Source: Brachypterus glaber (lineage: Eukaryota > Arthropoda > Insecta > Coleoptera > Kateretidae). From it: a DNA stretch of 64,000 nt. The notes under the pieces were generated by a model, which ran no database searches, had not been told where the DNA came from, and worked only from the letters and a program-made list of their open reading frames with translations. Of the stretch, positions 56,190-64,000 are shown one piece after another (position 1 is the first letter of the stretch; each line of letters opens with the position of its first letter). Position numbers and translations under genes: made by a program. Location of the stretch: the NCBI GenBank assembly GCA_958510825.1, contig OY294046.1, positions 10,704,847 through 10,768,846 on the forward strand. Direction: 5' to 3'.

Positions 56190-57230
56190 TCCGCACGCAT
56201 TTAAGTGTAGAAAGTTGTACTTTTCCGCACAAGAAAGTAGGTAGCTAGTAGTTAGTTCCGATCACTTGCGGAAAGTTTCACTTTTCTCACTTGACCGCAG
56301 CGAAGCATAGTTTAGTTAAGCAGTCAAGTGAAGAAAAAGGTACTTGTTAGGAAAATAACTATTTCCTACTATCCTCTATGAAAATTACATTTAGCACACT
56401 CTTTTGTTCTTTAGAAAACGCCTTATATCACACTACTTTGATATTTTCATATCATCCTGTGATAGTTATGTATGGAAGGTTGCCTAATGTTATTTAGATA
56501 TTTACCTTTTAGATTCTACGAATTGTATTCACCTTGTTTTATAAGCCATTTGCCACCTTTCACCACAGCCTATTTTGATATATTTTAAGTTTTTTAATCC
56601 AAATATTTCTGTTTTTCATGTCAAAAATATAAACTATAGTTATAACGTTACTATTTTGACCATAACTGTCTAGATTTTATAAAAATTACTTAATTTTGAT
56701 TTAGTTACCTTACATTTTATAAAAAAAAACATCAAAATACACACTATTTTTCTTATGAAATGTAAAACAGTACAATTTTACTGTCTTATATGGCAACATA
56801 ACCACATATATCTAATTTAACTAGCAAACTGTCAAGTTTGCCTTTATTTAGGACTTATATACTTATATACTTATATAGGCAACCCATTAAACAGCCATGT
56901 ACTAAAACCTATATTGTATTAAATACAAAACCAAGAAAACTAAAGGTAAATGAAAATCATATTTCCTATTTAACATACATTTATAAATTTCTATGTCATT
57001 TATTTTATATATTTTGTGCTTTGCTTTTCTTAAAAATTAATAAAAATTAGAATATTTTAAAATAAGAATATTTTTTCGAGATCGTGGGAAAAATAGTGTA
57101 CATAACTCGCTGGAAAGTGTATTTCATACACTCGTGGGGTTTCCTCACTCGCCTGGCGGATAGTTCGTAAACCTTCCCACTCGCGTGAAATATGTCACTT
57201 TCCACACTAGTTATGTAATATACTATTCTA
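56190..57230 (-). repeat. Dispersed element 'G', copy 2
   Basis: Inverted relative of 5548-6440. Landmarks: AGCACACTCTTTTGTTCTTT, TTTCTGTTTTTCATGTCAAA and CATAACTCGCTGGAAAGTGT. Open frames 56838-57050 and 57047-57247 belong to it. Both copies sit inside introns of the two host genes. Receptor intron 6. Confidence 0.6.
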
Positions 57231-57231
57231 A

Positions 57232-57366
57232 GGGCCACTTGCACCAATGAAAGTTTAACTTTAAACTTGGATTAAATTGACGACCGACCAATTAGAACGC
57301 AGCATTTTTAACTTAAACTCGGTTTAGTTGAGATAATCCCAGACCAAAAGTTGGTGCAAGTGGCCC
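57232..57366. mobile_element. PIF/Harbinger-like MITE, copy 2, just before receptor exon 7
   Basis: 135 bp. Termini GGGCCACTTGCACCAA and TTGGTGCAAGTGGCCC, with TAA on both sides (57229-57231 and 57367-57369). Ends 19 bases before the exon at 57386. Related copy at 10439-10570. Confidence 0.82.
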
Positions 57367-57385
57367 TAAATGCGTTATTTTTTAG

Positions 57386-57475
57386 GTTTATAGATTATTA
57401 CGTACAATGGAATTGTGCCCACCTCGTTTTTCTGGAAATAACTTTTTTCTTATTAGACGTAGTCTTGTACTAAGC
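57386..57475 (+). CDS. Gustatory receptor exon: start of TM7
   Basis: 30 codons. Acceptor TTATTTTTTAG at 57385, donor GTAAGT at 57476. Reads VYRLLRTMELCPPRF followed by SGNNFFLIRRSLVLS. It matches the (V/A)(E/Q)R(F/L)...(V/I)......(L/F)(T/S)G..FF.(I/V)(T/R)R.L(I/V)L(T/S) segment immediately before the final TYE...QF exon. A Harbinger-like MITE ends 19 bases upstream of this exon, so the branch point is probably inside or right next to transposon sequence. Confidence 0.87.
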
Positions 57476-57496
57476 GTAAGTCAAAATTTTACTTAA

Positions 57497-57965
57497 AATC
57501 TTTTTTCTATTTTGCGACTCTTATACGCTCATAATCACACGCATTTTGCGTGTTCTTATAGGCCTATAAGAGGTCTGTACTTTTTGTTCTTTTGGGTTGG
57601 CAACAGACCTGGCCTATCGCTTGACGTTTTCCGTGCAAATGTCAATGTCGCTTTAAAGTTGAATTTTCTACAAAATTTTGTGTTTAGTTTATTTTTACCA
57701 TGTTAAAATTGTGGCTTGGTTAATTGCAGTAAAAAAGAGAAGAGATGACTATAAAATATATCAAAATATCATTTGTTCTTAGAATTATAAACACGGTGTA
57801 AACTGTAATGCCAATCCAAAAAAAAAATCCCTAAATCAGTCATCAATTTAAATGTAAGTTTTTTTAAATTCTAGAGAAAAATAAAAAAAATTGTATAAAG
57901 CACTCGTTTCATAACAAGTTTTTAGCGCACGAGTACAAGTTTAGAAAACGAGCCGCTTGCTAGTA
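57497..57965 (+). repeat. Dispersed element 'F', copy 3
   Basis: Begins 21 bases after receptor exon 7 at TTTTTTCTATTTTGCGACTC and ends near ACGAGCCGCTTGC. Same orientation as copy 1 at 160-506. The open frame 57512-57706 is repeat translation. Receptor intron 7. Confidence 0.65.
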
Positions 57966-57999
57966 CTTTAATATATTATTACATTTAGATATTAATATA

Positions 58000-58090
58000 C
58001 AGGGTGAACAATAACTGCCATGCCAAAATTTAAGAGGTGTTTGTACATTAAAAAATATGAAAAAAAGTTTCTATAAAGGGTGGCCCTACG
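58000..58090 (+). repeat. Fragment of element 'D'
   Basis: ACAGGGTGAACAATAACTGC, AAATTTAAGAGGTGTTTGTA and AAAAGTTTCTATAAAGGGTGG match the left end of the D copies, then the similarity stops. A TGTC simple repeat follows at 58216-58252. Receptor intron 7. Confidence 0.6.
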
Positions 58091-58568
58091 GGTTTTAAAT
58101 ATTACGGGTGGAAACACCCGTTCTTAGAATCGACCGAAAAATAAAAAAAAAATGCATTTTCTGCTTAAGAATGTCATGAAACGTCGAAAAAATGTGAAAA
58201 AAGTGGGTGTTAAAATAATGTCTGTCCGTCTGTCTGTCTGTCTGTCGATCAGTATGTAAACCTTAAAAGTTTTTAACGAAATGTCCGATTTGAAAAATTC
58301 TTTCACCAAGGAGAGGGACCTTTTCTGTTTGCGTTACATCAAATATGGTTAACATAGTTAAAATTTCAATTAACATTTCTTTTAATAAATTGTGGATAAT
58401 GGTGCTGCCAGAAAAACAATCCGATAAAGCTACAAAAAAAAAACTAAAAGAAATGGTCCAAAACTACAGGGAAAGTGAAATCAATTTGATATATCTTTTT
58501 ATAAACTTCTTCATTTTTCCACCCGTCTAGAAAAGGTACCCGTTTCACATTTTTTAAATATGTTTTAG

Positions 58569-58676
58569 GTAGCTGCAGCTATTATAACATACGAGCTAAT
58601 ATTAATACAGTTTCAACAATCTAATAATGTTGATATTTTTAAGCCGTATAATGGATCTTATCAAGTTTGTAAGTAA
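58569..58676 (+). CDS. Gustatory receptor terminal exon: TM7 with TYELILIQF motif
   Basis: Acceptor TATGTTTTAG at 58568. Reads VAAAIITYELILIQFQQ, then a 20-residue tail, and stops at TAA (58674-58676). TYE....QF is the C-terminal signature of sugar gustatory receptors. Phase 0 fits the previous exon. Tail length is normal for the clade. Confidence 0.92.
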   Translation, partial: VAAAIITYELILIQFQQSNNVDIFKPYNGSYQVCK

Positions 58677-58737
58677 ATCTGTAAATTATAAAAATAATGA
58701 ATGTTAGTCTAAAATTTTTATTCCACATAAAATGTAT

Positions 58738-58754
58738 AATAAATATTAAATAAA
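58738..58754 (+). promoter_or_regulatory. Candidate polyadenylation signals of the gustatory receptor gene
   Basis: Two AATAAA hexamers (58738-58743 and 58749-58754) lie 60-80 bases after the stop codon. The position is right for a short insect 3' UTR, but AT-rich context lowers certainty. Confidence 0.45.
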
Positions 58755-58824
58755 TTATGTATTTTTATTATTTAATAGGTAATACATAAATGTATTACAA
58801 TCCCTATAATAGGGGTCATAATCT

Positions 58825-59054
58825 GAGTTGATACTTTCATTGCAATAACAGGGTCGGACAACAGGAATTTTAAATTATTTCTAATTTTTGGTGAGTTTGT
58901 TTAATACATACCTATGCCGAATATAATTATATGTCTGTATACAAACATATAATCTTATTCCGCATAGATATGTATTAAACAACCTCACCGAAAATTAGAA
59001 ATAATTTAAGATTCCTGTTGTCCGACCCTGTTATTGCAATGAAAGTATCAACTC
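58825..59054. repeat. Near-perfect 230-bp palindrome
   Basis: GAGTTGATACTTTCATTGCA at the left pairs with TGCAATGAAAGTATCAACTC at the right. The arms of about 105 bases run through GGGTCGGACAACAGGAAT and TTAATACATACCTATGC. One arm also occurs at 34818-34862. Confidence 0.85.
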
Positions 59055-59827
59055 TGTAAATTAATTTTCAGCTATTTTTTTTTCTTACTGTCAAAATAGA
59101 AAAAATAGCACATAATATCTTCAGAAAGCACTAGTGTTGTAATGTTAACCCAAAACACAGAACACTTAATACTTAATACAAAGTAGAACGTTGATATAAT
59201 TTCAAGTTTATATAAGTAAATAATAAATCTAAACTTGCCCTCTATTATGATAATTTTTAAGGCCTCCTTGACAATTAATCTTAATCAGAGTTTAGTTCGT
59301 CACCCCCGAAAATTAATTAAAAACAAAGTTTTTACATAATACGTAATAACTTATCATCTCGGGTGTCACGGAGATTAAAATGGATATGATAAATAATAAA
59401 GAAAATCAATAATCACTTCAATTAATTTGATTCTCTTTATTATTTTATTTAATTATTTTATTTAATTATTTAATTAATGATTAATCCTTTAACAATATTT
59501 CTGGCCACGTGTTTATTTCTGTCAATCATATTATAGCTATATTGGGAATTTTCTACTGTAGAAAATTCTAGTGAGAATCGCTGTAGTATTTTGTTTTTAA
59601 GTATTTCTCTTTTACAACAAGATTTTATACCTAAAACTAATTAATAATTAAATATGAATATATTACTATTTATAATTGTTGTTATTAATTTATTATTTAC
59701 CAAAAAATACCTCAAAATATTCTTTTTATAAAATGTAATGACAGTTTTTATAGGTTGACTTTTGTGAACATGCTTTCAAACCTAGCGCAGTACCGCGCTA
59801 GTCAGTACTGCAGTAAGTGACTAAACA
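59055..59827. other. Intergenic, no gene seen
   Basis: AT-rich DNA after the receptor gene with runs of TTATTTAATTA (about 59445-59475) and a small GCGCAGTACCGCGC palindrome at about 59785-59800. No coding or RNA feature can be supported. Confidence 0.45.
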
Positions 59828-60819
59828 CGATTCACTCACCGCAGTAATGAGGAGAATCCAGCGCATGCGCACTGATTCTGTTTTGACGTATGCCTAAAAT
59901 TATTTTAAGGTTATGAAACATTCTTTTGCAGAATTTTACAAAAATATCTACTTTTTATGCATATTGTTACACCAGGCAAGCATTTATTTTTTAATTAGCT
60001 AAAGCTAAATTATTTAGCCTAGATATAATCCTATTTGATTCTTAAAATATATCGCCTTCTAAATTCTGAAATATCGTATCTGAAAAATGCCTCCCATTAA
60101 AAAAAAACACCAAACCAGAAAACTACCAAACCAAACCATTATTAACGTTAACCAACGCCTCCCATTAAAAAAAAAACACCAAACCAAACCATTGTTAACG
60201 TAAACCAACGCCTCCCATTAAAAAAAAACACCAAACCAGCAAACTACCAAACCAAACCATTGTTAACATAAACTAATGCCCCCATTTAAAAAATCAAACA
60301 GAAATTCTTGAGTATTTTAACAATATTTTGCTATATATTCTAACAAAAAAACTAGTGTACTGGTAGTAGTAGTTTGGTAGTTTGCTGGTTTGGTGTTTTT
60401 TTTTAATGGGAGGCGTTGGTTTACCTTAACAATGGTTTGGTTTGGTAGTTTGCTGGTTTGATGTGTTTTTTTTTTAATGGGAGGCGTTGGTTTACGTTAA
60501 CAATGGTTTGGTTTGGTAGTTTGCTGGTTTGGTGTTTTCTTTTTTAATGAAAGACGCTGGTTTACGTTAATAATGGTTTGGTAGTTTGCTGGTTTGGTGT
60601 TTTTTTTTTTTAATTGGAGGCATTTTTCAGATACAGATATATTTTAGGAATCAAATAAGATATTTAGGCTAAATAAAATAAAAAAGTAGATATTTTTGTA
60701 AAATTCTGCAAAAGAATGTTACATAAACTTAAAATAATTTTTGGCATACGTTAAAACAAAAATAAGAAAATCAGTGCGCATGCGCTGGATTCTCCTCATT
60801 ACTGCGGTGAGTGAATCGT
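59828..60819. mobile_element. 1 kb foldback element with internal ~60-bp repeats, complete copy
   Basis: Ends CGATTCACTCACCGCAGTAA and TTACTGCGGTGAGTGAATCG, extended by GGATTCTCCTCATT / GCGCATGCGC. Between them ~60-bp units with CAAACCATTGTTAACGTAAA and CCTCCCATTAAAAAAAA occur three times. The inverted form (TTGGTTTACGTTAACAATGG) occurs four times. A right-truncated copy lies at about 27798-28570. Confidence 0.8.
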
Positions 60820-61259
60820 GACAAAACTATTGAAGAAACTATAATTTGAAATTTAAAAATGGATAAAAAGGTTTTAGTTTAGCAGTTGAGAATGTAATTA
60901 AATTAACCAAAACAAAGAATATAACCGTAAAGATATTAAGATAAGTAATAAAACAATTTATATCAATTTGCGATGAAAAAAATATAAAAATGGTTTGACA
61001 TATTATAAATCGTTAAAAAATTATCTTCCGAATTGATGATTCTTCAAATTATCGGGAAAAATTCACAGTTTTCATTCAAATTTTCAGTCAAACGAAATAA
61101 TTACTCCTGTCGTAATTATTTCCAGACAGCTAATTTTCATGAAAACAGCGAATTTTTCCCGCATATTCTCAGCATCTTGTGTAATTATATATGAATACTT
61201 CTTTAGGTGCATTGAGGGATTTTTGGTAGAGAAAAATGTTATGGGTTCGCCTCACCGAC

Positions 61260-61835
61260 ACCGTGACCAACACCGGACATGTTTGTTTCTTTAATAACTT
61301 TTTACCGAATTGAGTTAGAGACTTGAAATTTGAAATATAAGCCTATTATGACTATTTAAACATGACACATACATATTCCAAGACATACTAGCCGTGAAGT
61401 CCAAAACAGGCACATCATGATTTTCTTTTGTTTTTTTTAATAACTTTAGATAGGATTGACTTGGAGACTTGAAATTCGAAATATAAGCTTATGGTGACTA
61501 TTGAAACAAGATACATAGATTTAAAAGTCCAAAAAATACTAGCCATGAATTCCAAAACAGGCACATCATGATTTTTGTTGTTGTTTTAATAACTTTTCAT
61601 TAGATTGACTTAGAGACTTGAATTTTAAAACATAGGCTTATGGTGACTATTAAAACAAGACATATACCTACATAAACTACCGAAAAATACTAGCCGTGAA
61701 GTCCAAAATAGACACATCATGATTTTCTTTTGTTTTCATAATAACTTTTGACTGGATTGACTTAGGGACAAATTTAAAATATAAGCTTGTGAAAATACTA
61801 GCCGTGATGTCCCAGAGAGCGCAGCGCAGCAGTTG
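61260..61835. repeat. Minisatellite with ~151-bp units
   Basis: CACATCATGATTTT recurs at 61411, 61562 and 61713, each 151 bases apart. The units also share ACTAGCCGTGAAGTCCAAAA and GACTTAGAGACTTGAAATTT. About four units with substitutions; the last is partial. From 60820 to 61259 and from 61836 to 62254 I see no feature. Confidence 0.8.
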
Positions 61836-62254
61836 TTTTTTTGAAAAAATCCTTATTCTTATAAATCTTGAATGGATCATCGTAGGGATTTGAAAATTGG
61901 TATGTAAGGACATAATGACAATTGAAAATCGACGAAACCAAAAAATAAGATGGCCGACCTGTCAAAATTATATTTTTTTAATGGAAAGTCGCAGAAACAT
62001 GGAATTTTGTATAAGAGGACTTGGTAACAACTGAAAATCGACAAAATGAAAAAAAAAAAAAGGTGAAATATTGAAAGGAGGAGCCGACGTTCACCCCTAA
62101 AGTCTTGCCCAATATAAAAAAATTACATTTTTGAAGTAAAAACTTCTTTAGGCGCGTTGAGCGATTTTTGGTAGGGGAAAATATTCATAGTTTTAAGTTT
62201 TTACTTCTGTCAGTCCCCATGACTTTTTTTATAATTATTAAAAAACGATACGTA

Positions 62255-63095
62255 CAGTTGGACCCACAAAAAAAGCAAGATTTAAATATGCCAAAATGAC
62301 AATTTTACTAATTATTTTATAGTTTAAGTAAGATTTTAAGAAATAGGTTAGGTTAATTTGACAATTAATTGTCAGTTTTTTCAAAGTTTATTACAGAAAA
62401 TGCATGCGAATAATGTCGAATATTAAAAAATAATAATAATAAATAATAAACTGAAAAAACATTTAGAATATTTAATCAAATCAAAAATTAAAACACAATA
62501 TTTAGTAAATCTTATGAAAAAATAAAAATTTTAACTTTACTAACCAAATATAATTTATGAAAATTATGATTTTCGTTTAAAAAAAAGTTTTTCCGGAGGT
62601 TTTTTTTCGCTTTTTTAATCTTGGAACTATCGATGCGGCGACGGGCGATATTTATTGACCCAGGAAAATTTGTATTTTTTATAGCATGCACCGCTTCTTG
62701 TAAATGGTATTCTCTCAAATAATTAAGTAAATTTTCACCCTGTATTTCATTTGATATCTTCTTTCTTTCCGAGTCGGCACGCCCTTTCCTCCCCCAACTA
62801 TTTTTTCTTCAATCTTAACCATTATTCTTTTATCTATGATCTCTCCGAAACATTAAATAACCTTGCAACAATTAAAGGTCTCTATAAAGATCACTAGCCA
62901 CAATCACTTCCGTACATCCTGCTTCCAATATACTAATAGTTTGAGATTTCTTAACATTTCTTAACGCATTTCTAATTACTTTATAATTATTATAAGTAAT
63001 TTTGACAAATATTGTCAACATGACAACGGCTTTGTTTGTATTGTAATTGTTGAATTTACGCAACTAAATTTTCAATCTTGTTTTTTTTTCGGATT
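62255..63095 (-). mobile_element. pogo/mariner-like element, copy 3
   Basis: Starts CAGTTGGACCCACAAAAA after TA (62253-62254). The right end is eroded (GGATTAG where copy 1 has GGATTCAACTG). It is collinear with 55183-56049 read inverted and with 17343-20070 minus its insertion. It provides the empty site TTTATTACAGAAAATGCATG (about 62390) that dates the nested insertion in copy 1. Open frames 62512-62718 and 62872-63063 are remnants. Confidence 0.75.
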
Positions 63096-63650
63096 AGTAC
63101 ATGTTGATCCAGAATTACCGCCCTCGTAATCTCTCTCGGAAATGTTAAGGGATATTGAAAAAACTCAAAAAACATGTTTTATAAGTTTACCCAAGCTACA
63201 ATAATTGTAGCTTAACTACTACTTAACTACTACTAACTAACTAAGTTAAACGCCTAATGACGTTTTCGAAACACCACTCCACAAACCACTGTGCATCACT
63301 CGTTAACTCTGTGGCGACCTCTACATTTTTCCCATGGTATTTTTTTTATTTATGCTCAAGAAAAACTTGAAAATTTTCAATCCTGTAGGATTTTTTTTAA
63401 TTTACTTTTTATGTGTGTAGAAATACTTAAAAAGACTTATCATGTTCGATGGTTAGTATCAAAGAAATACAAAGTAACTGCTATTATATGATAGCATATA
63501 AATATTTATAGTGTATAATACACCCCATTGTGTTTTATTTGAAAGCACTTAGTTTTAAATAAATAAAATTAAGGGTTTAAAGGAGTCTCATACAATGGAG
63601 CTCTCTACAACTAGAATTATGAAACAAAAGACGTCTACCCTATCTCTATC
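63096..63650. other. Intergenic, no gene seen
   Basis: AT-rich sequence. The open frame at 63291-63491 (66 residues) has no recognisable domain and no clear splice partner, and I do not call it a gene. Confidence 0.4.
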
Positions 63651-63654
63651 TCAT

Positions 63655-63770
63655 TTGTGCTACACTTTCCAGCCAACCAAATAAATACTGTATTTGTTTT
63701 TCATACAACAAATACAGTATGAAAAACAAATACACTATTTATTTGGTTGGCCGGAAAGTGTAGCAGTGAG
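63655..63770. repeat. Hairpin with GCTACACTTTCC arms
   Basis: GTGCTACACTTTCCAGCCAA pairs with TTGGCCGGAAAGTGTAGCAG; inner arms AAATAAATACTGTATTTG / CAAATACACTATTTATTT. A second related hairpin follows at about 63858-63940 (ACACTTTTCGCCCGGCCAAG ... TTGGTTGGGTGGAAGTGGGAG), so the unit is present twice in tandem. Confidence 0.7.
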
Positions 63771-64000
63771 CGGCACGAACGAACATAGCTAATGTGAATC
63801 TGTAGAATAAGATAATTCTACTAAAATTTAGATGGCGCCAGTAATTTCTTTAATATAGTTACACTTTTCGCCCGGCCAAGTAAATATTGTATTTGTTCAA
63901 CAAAGAACAAATACAGAATTTGTTTGGTTGGGTGGAAGTGGGAGTGTATGTATGTATTCTATCCTTTTTGGGTAGAACTTTTGTCCCTGTCTAATCTAAC

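Larger units (their letters stand above)
41084..58676 (+). other. Sugar-clade gustatory receptor gene, eight coding exons
   Basis: Ligand-gated cation channel subunit of taste neurons; members of this clade (Drosophila Gr5a, Gr61a, Gr64a-f) detect sugars. Exons 41084-41365, 44309-44497, 47604-47749, 49154-49330, 51368-51522, 54961-55120, 57386-57475 and 58569-58676 join in frame to 434 residues plus stop. Junction phases are 1, 1, 0, 0, 2, 0, 0, and all donors begin GT and acceptors AG. Seven hydrophobic segments are visible. Clade landmarks: RWPLF, EHG, LLIWNFSDIFIVVMSI with RFDQIN, EFWRSVREDYN, VPSDIYNVE and FSGNNFF. It ends with TYELILIQF, the sugar-receptor form of the family TYhhhhhQF motif. 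Length is close to the usual 430-480. Only the start codon is unassigned, so one short upstream exon is expected. Confidence 0.9.

Noticed and set aside
63291..63491. 66-residue hydrophobic open frame considered as an exon of a second chemoreceptor
   Set aside because: No gustatory or odorant receptor motif and no convincing splice sites; hydrophobicity is expected from T-rich DNA.

Overview
The window looks like nuclear DNA from an insect. It is very AT-rich. Its two host genes are split into short exons with GT...AG introns and conserved intron phases. Almost everything else is transposon-derived: inverted-repeat and foldback elements, MITEs, LINE pieces and microsatellites. One host gene belongs to the insect sugar gustatory receptor clade, which points to Insecta. 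I cannot name the order from sequence alone.

Layout. (1) Positions 1-9137, + strand: the 3' part of a Src-family tyrosine kinase gene. It has four exons (end of SH3, SH2, kinase N-lobe, kinase C-lobe plus tail) and most resembles Src64B. Its introns hold a 1.15 kb foldback element and a pentanucleotide (ATTAC)n array. (2) 9138-41083: about 32 kb with no host gene that I can recognise. It contains stacked inverted-repeat elements, two RNase H relics of non-LTR retrotransposons and a three-level transposon nest. The innermost element of that nest (8-bp target-site duplication) carries a two-exon THAP zinc-finger gene. A 6.7 kb element with terminal inverted repeats contains a nearly intact CR1-group LINE (ORF1 and ORF2, minus strand). 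(3) 41084-58676, + strand: eight exons that join in frame into a seven-transmembrane sugar gustatory receptor of about 434 aa. It ends in the clade's TYE...QF motif; only the start codon is missing and must lie upstream. All seven introns contain repeats or inverted-repeat structures. (4) 58677-64000: a palindrome, a large foldback element, a 151-bp minisatellite, a third copy of a pogo/mariner-like element and two small hairpins. No host gene is recognised.

The two host genes are functionally unrelated (cytoplasmic signalling kinase; chemoreceptor) and simply share a strand. What stands out is genome architecture. Several nested insertions can be resolved to the base because an uninterrupted copy or a clean target-site duplication is in the same window. 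Many small open frames here are only repeat translations and were left out. Boundaries of repeats without a stated duplication are approximate. Family assignments rest on motif recognition; no database search was made.
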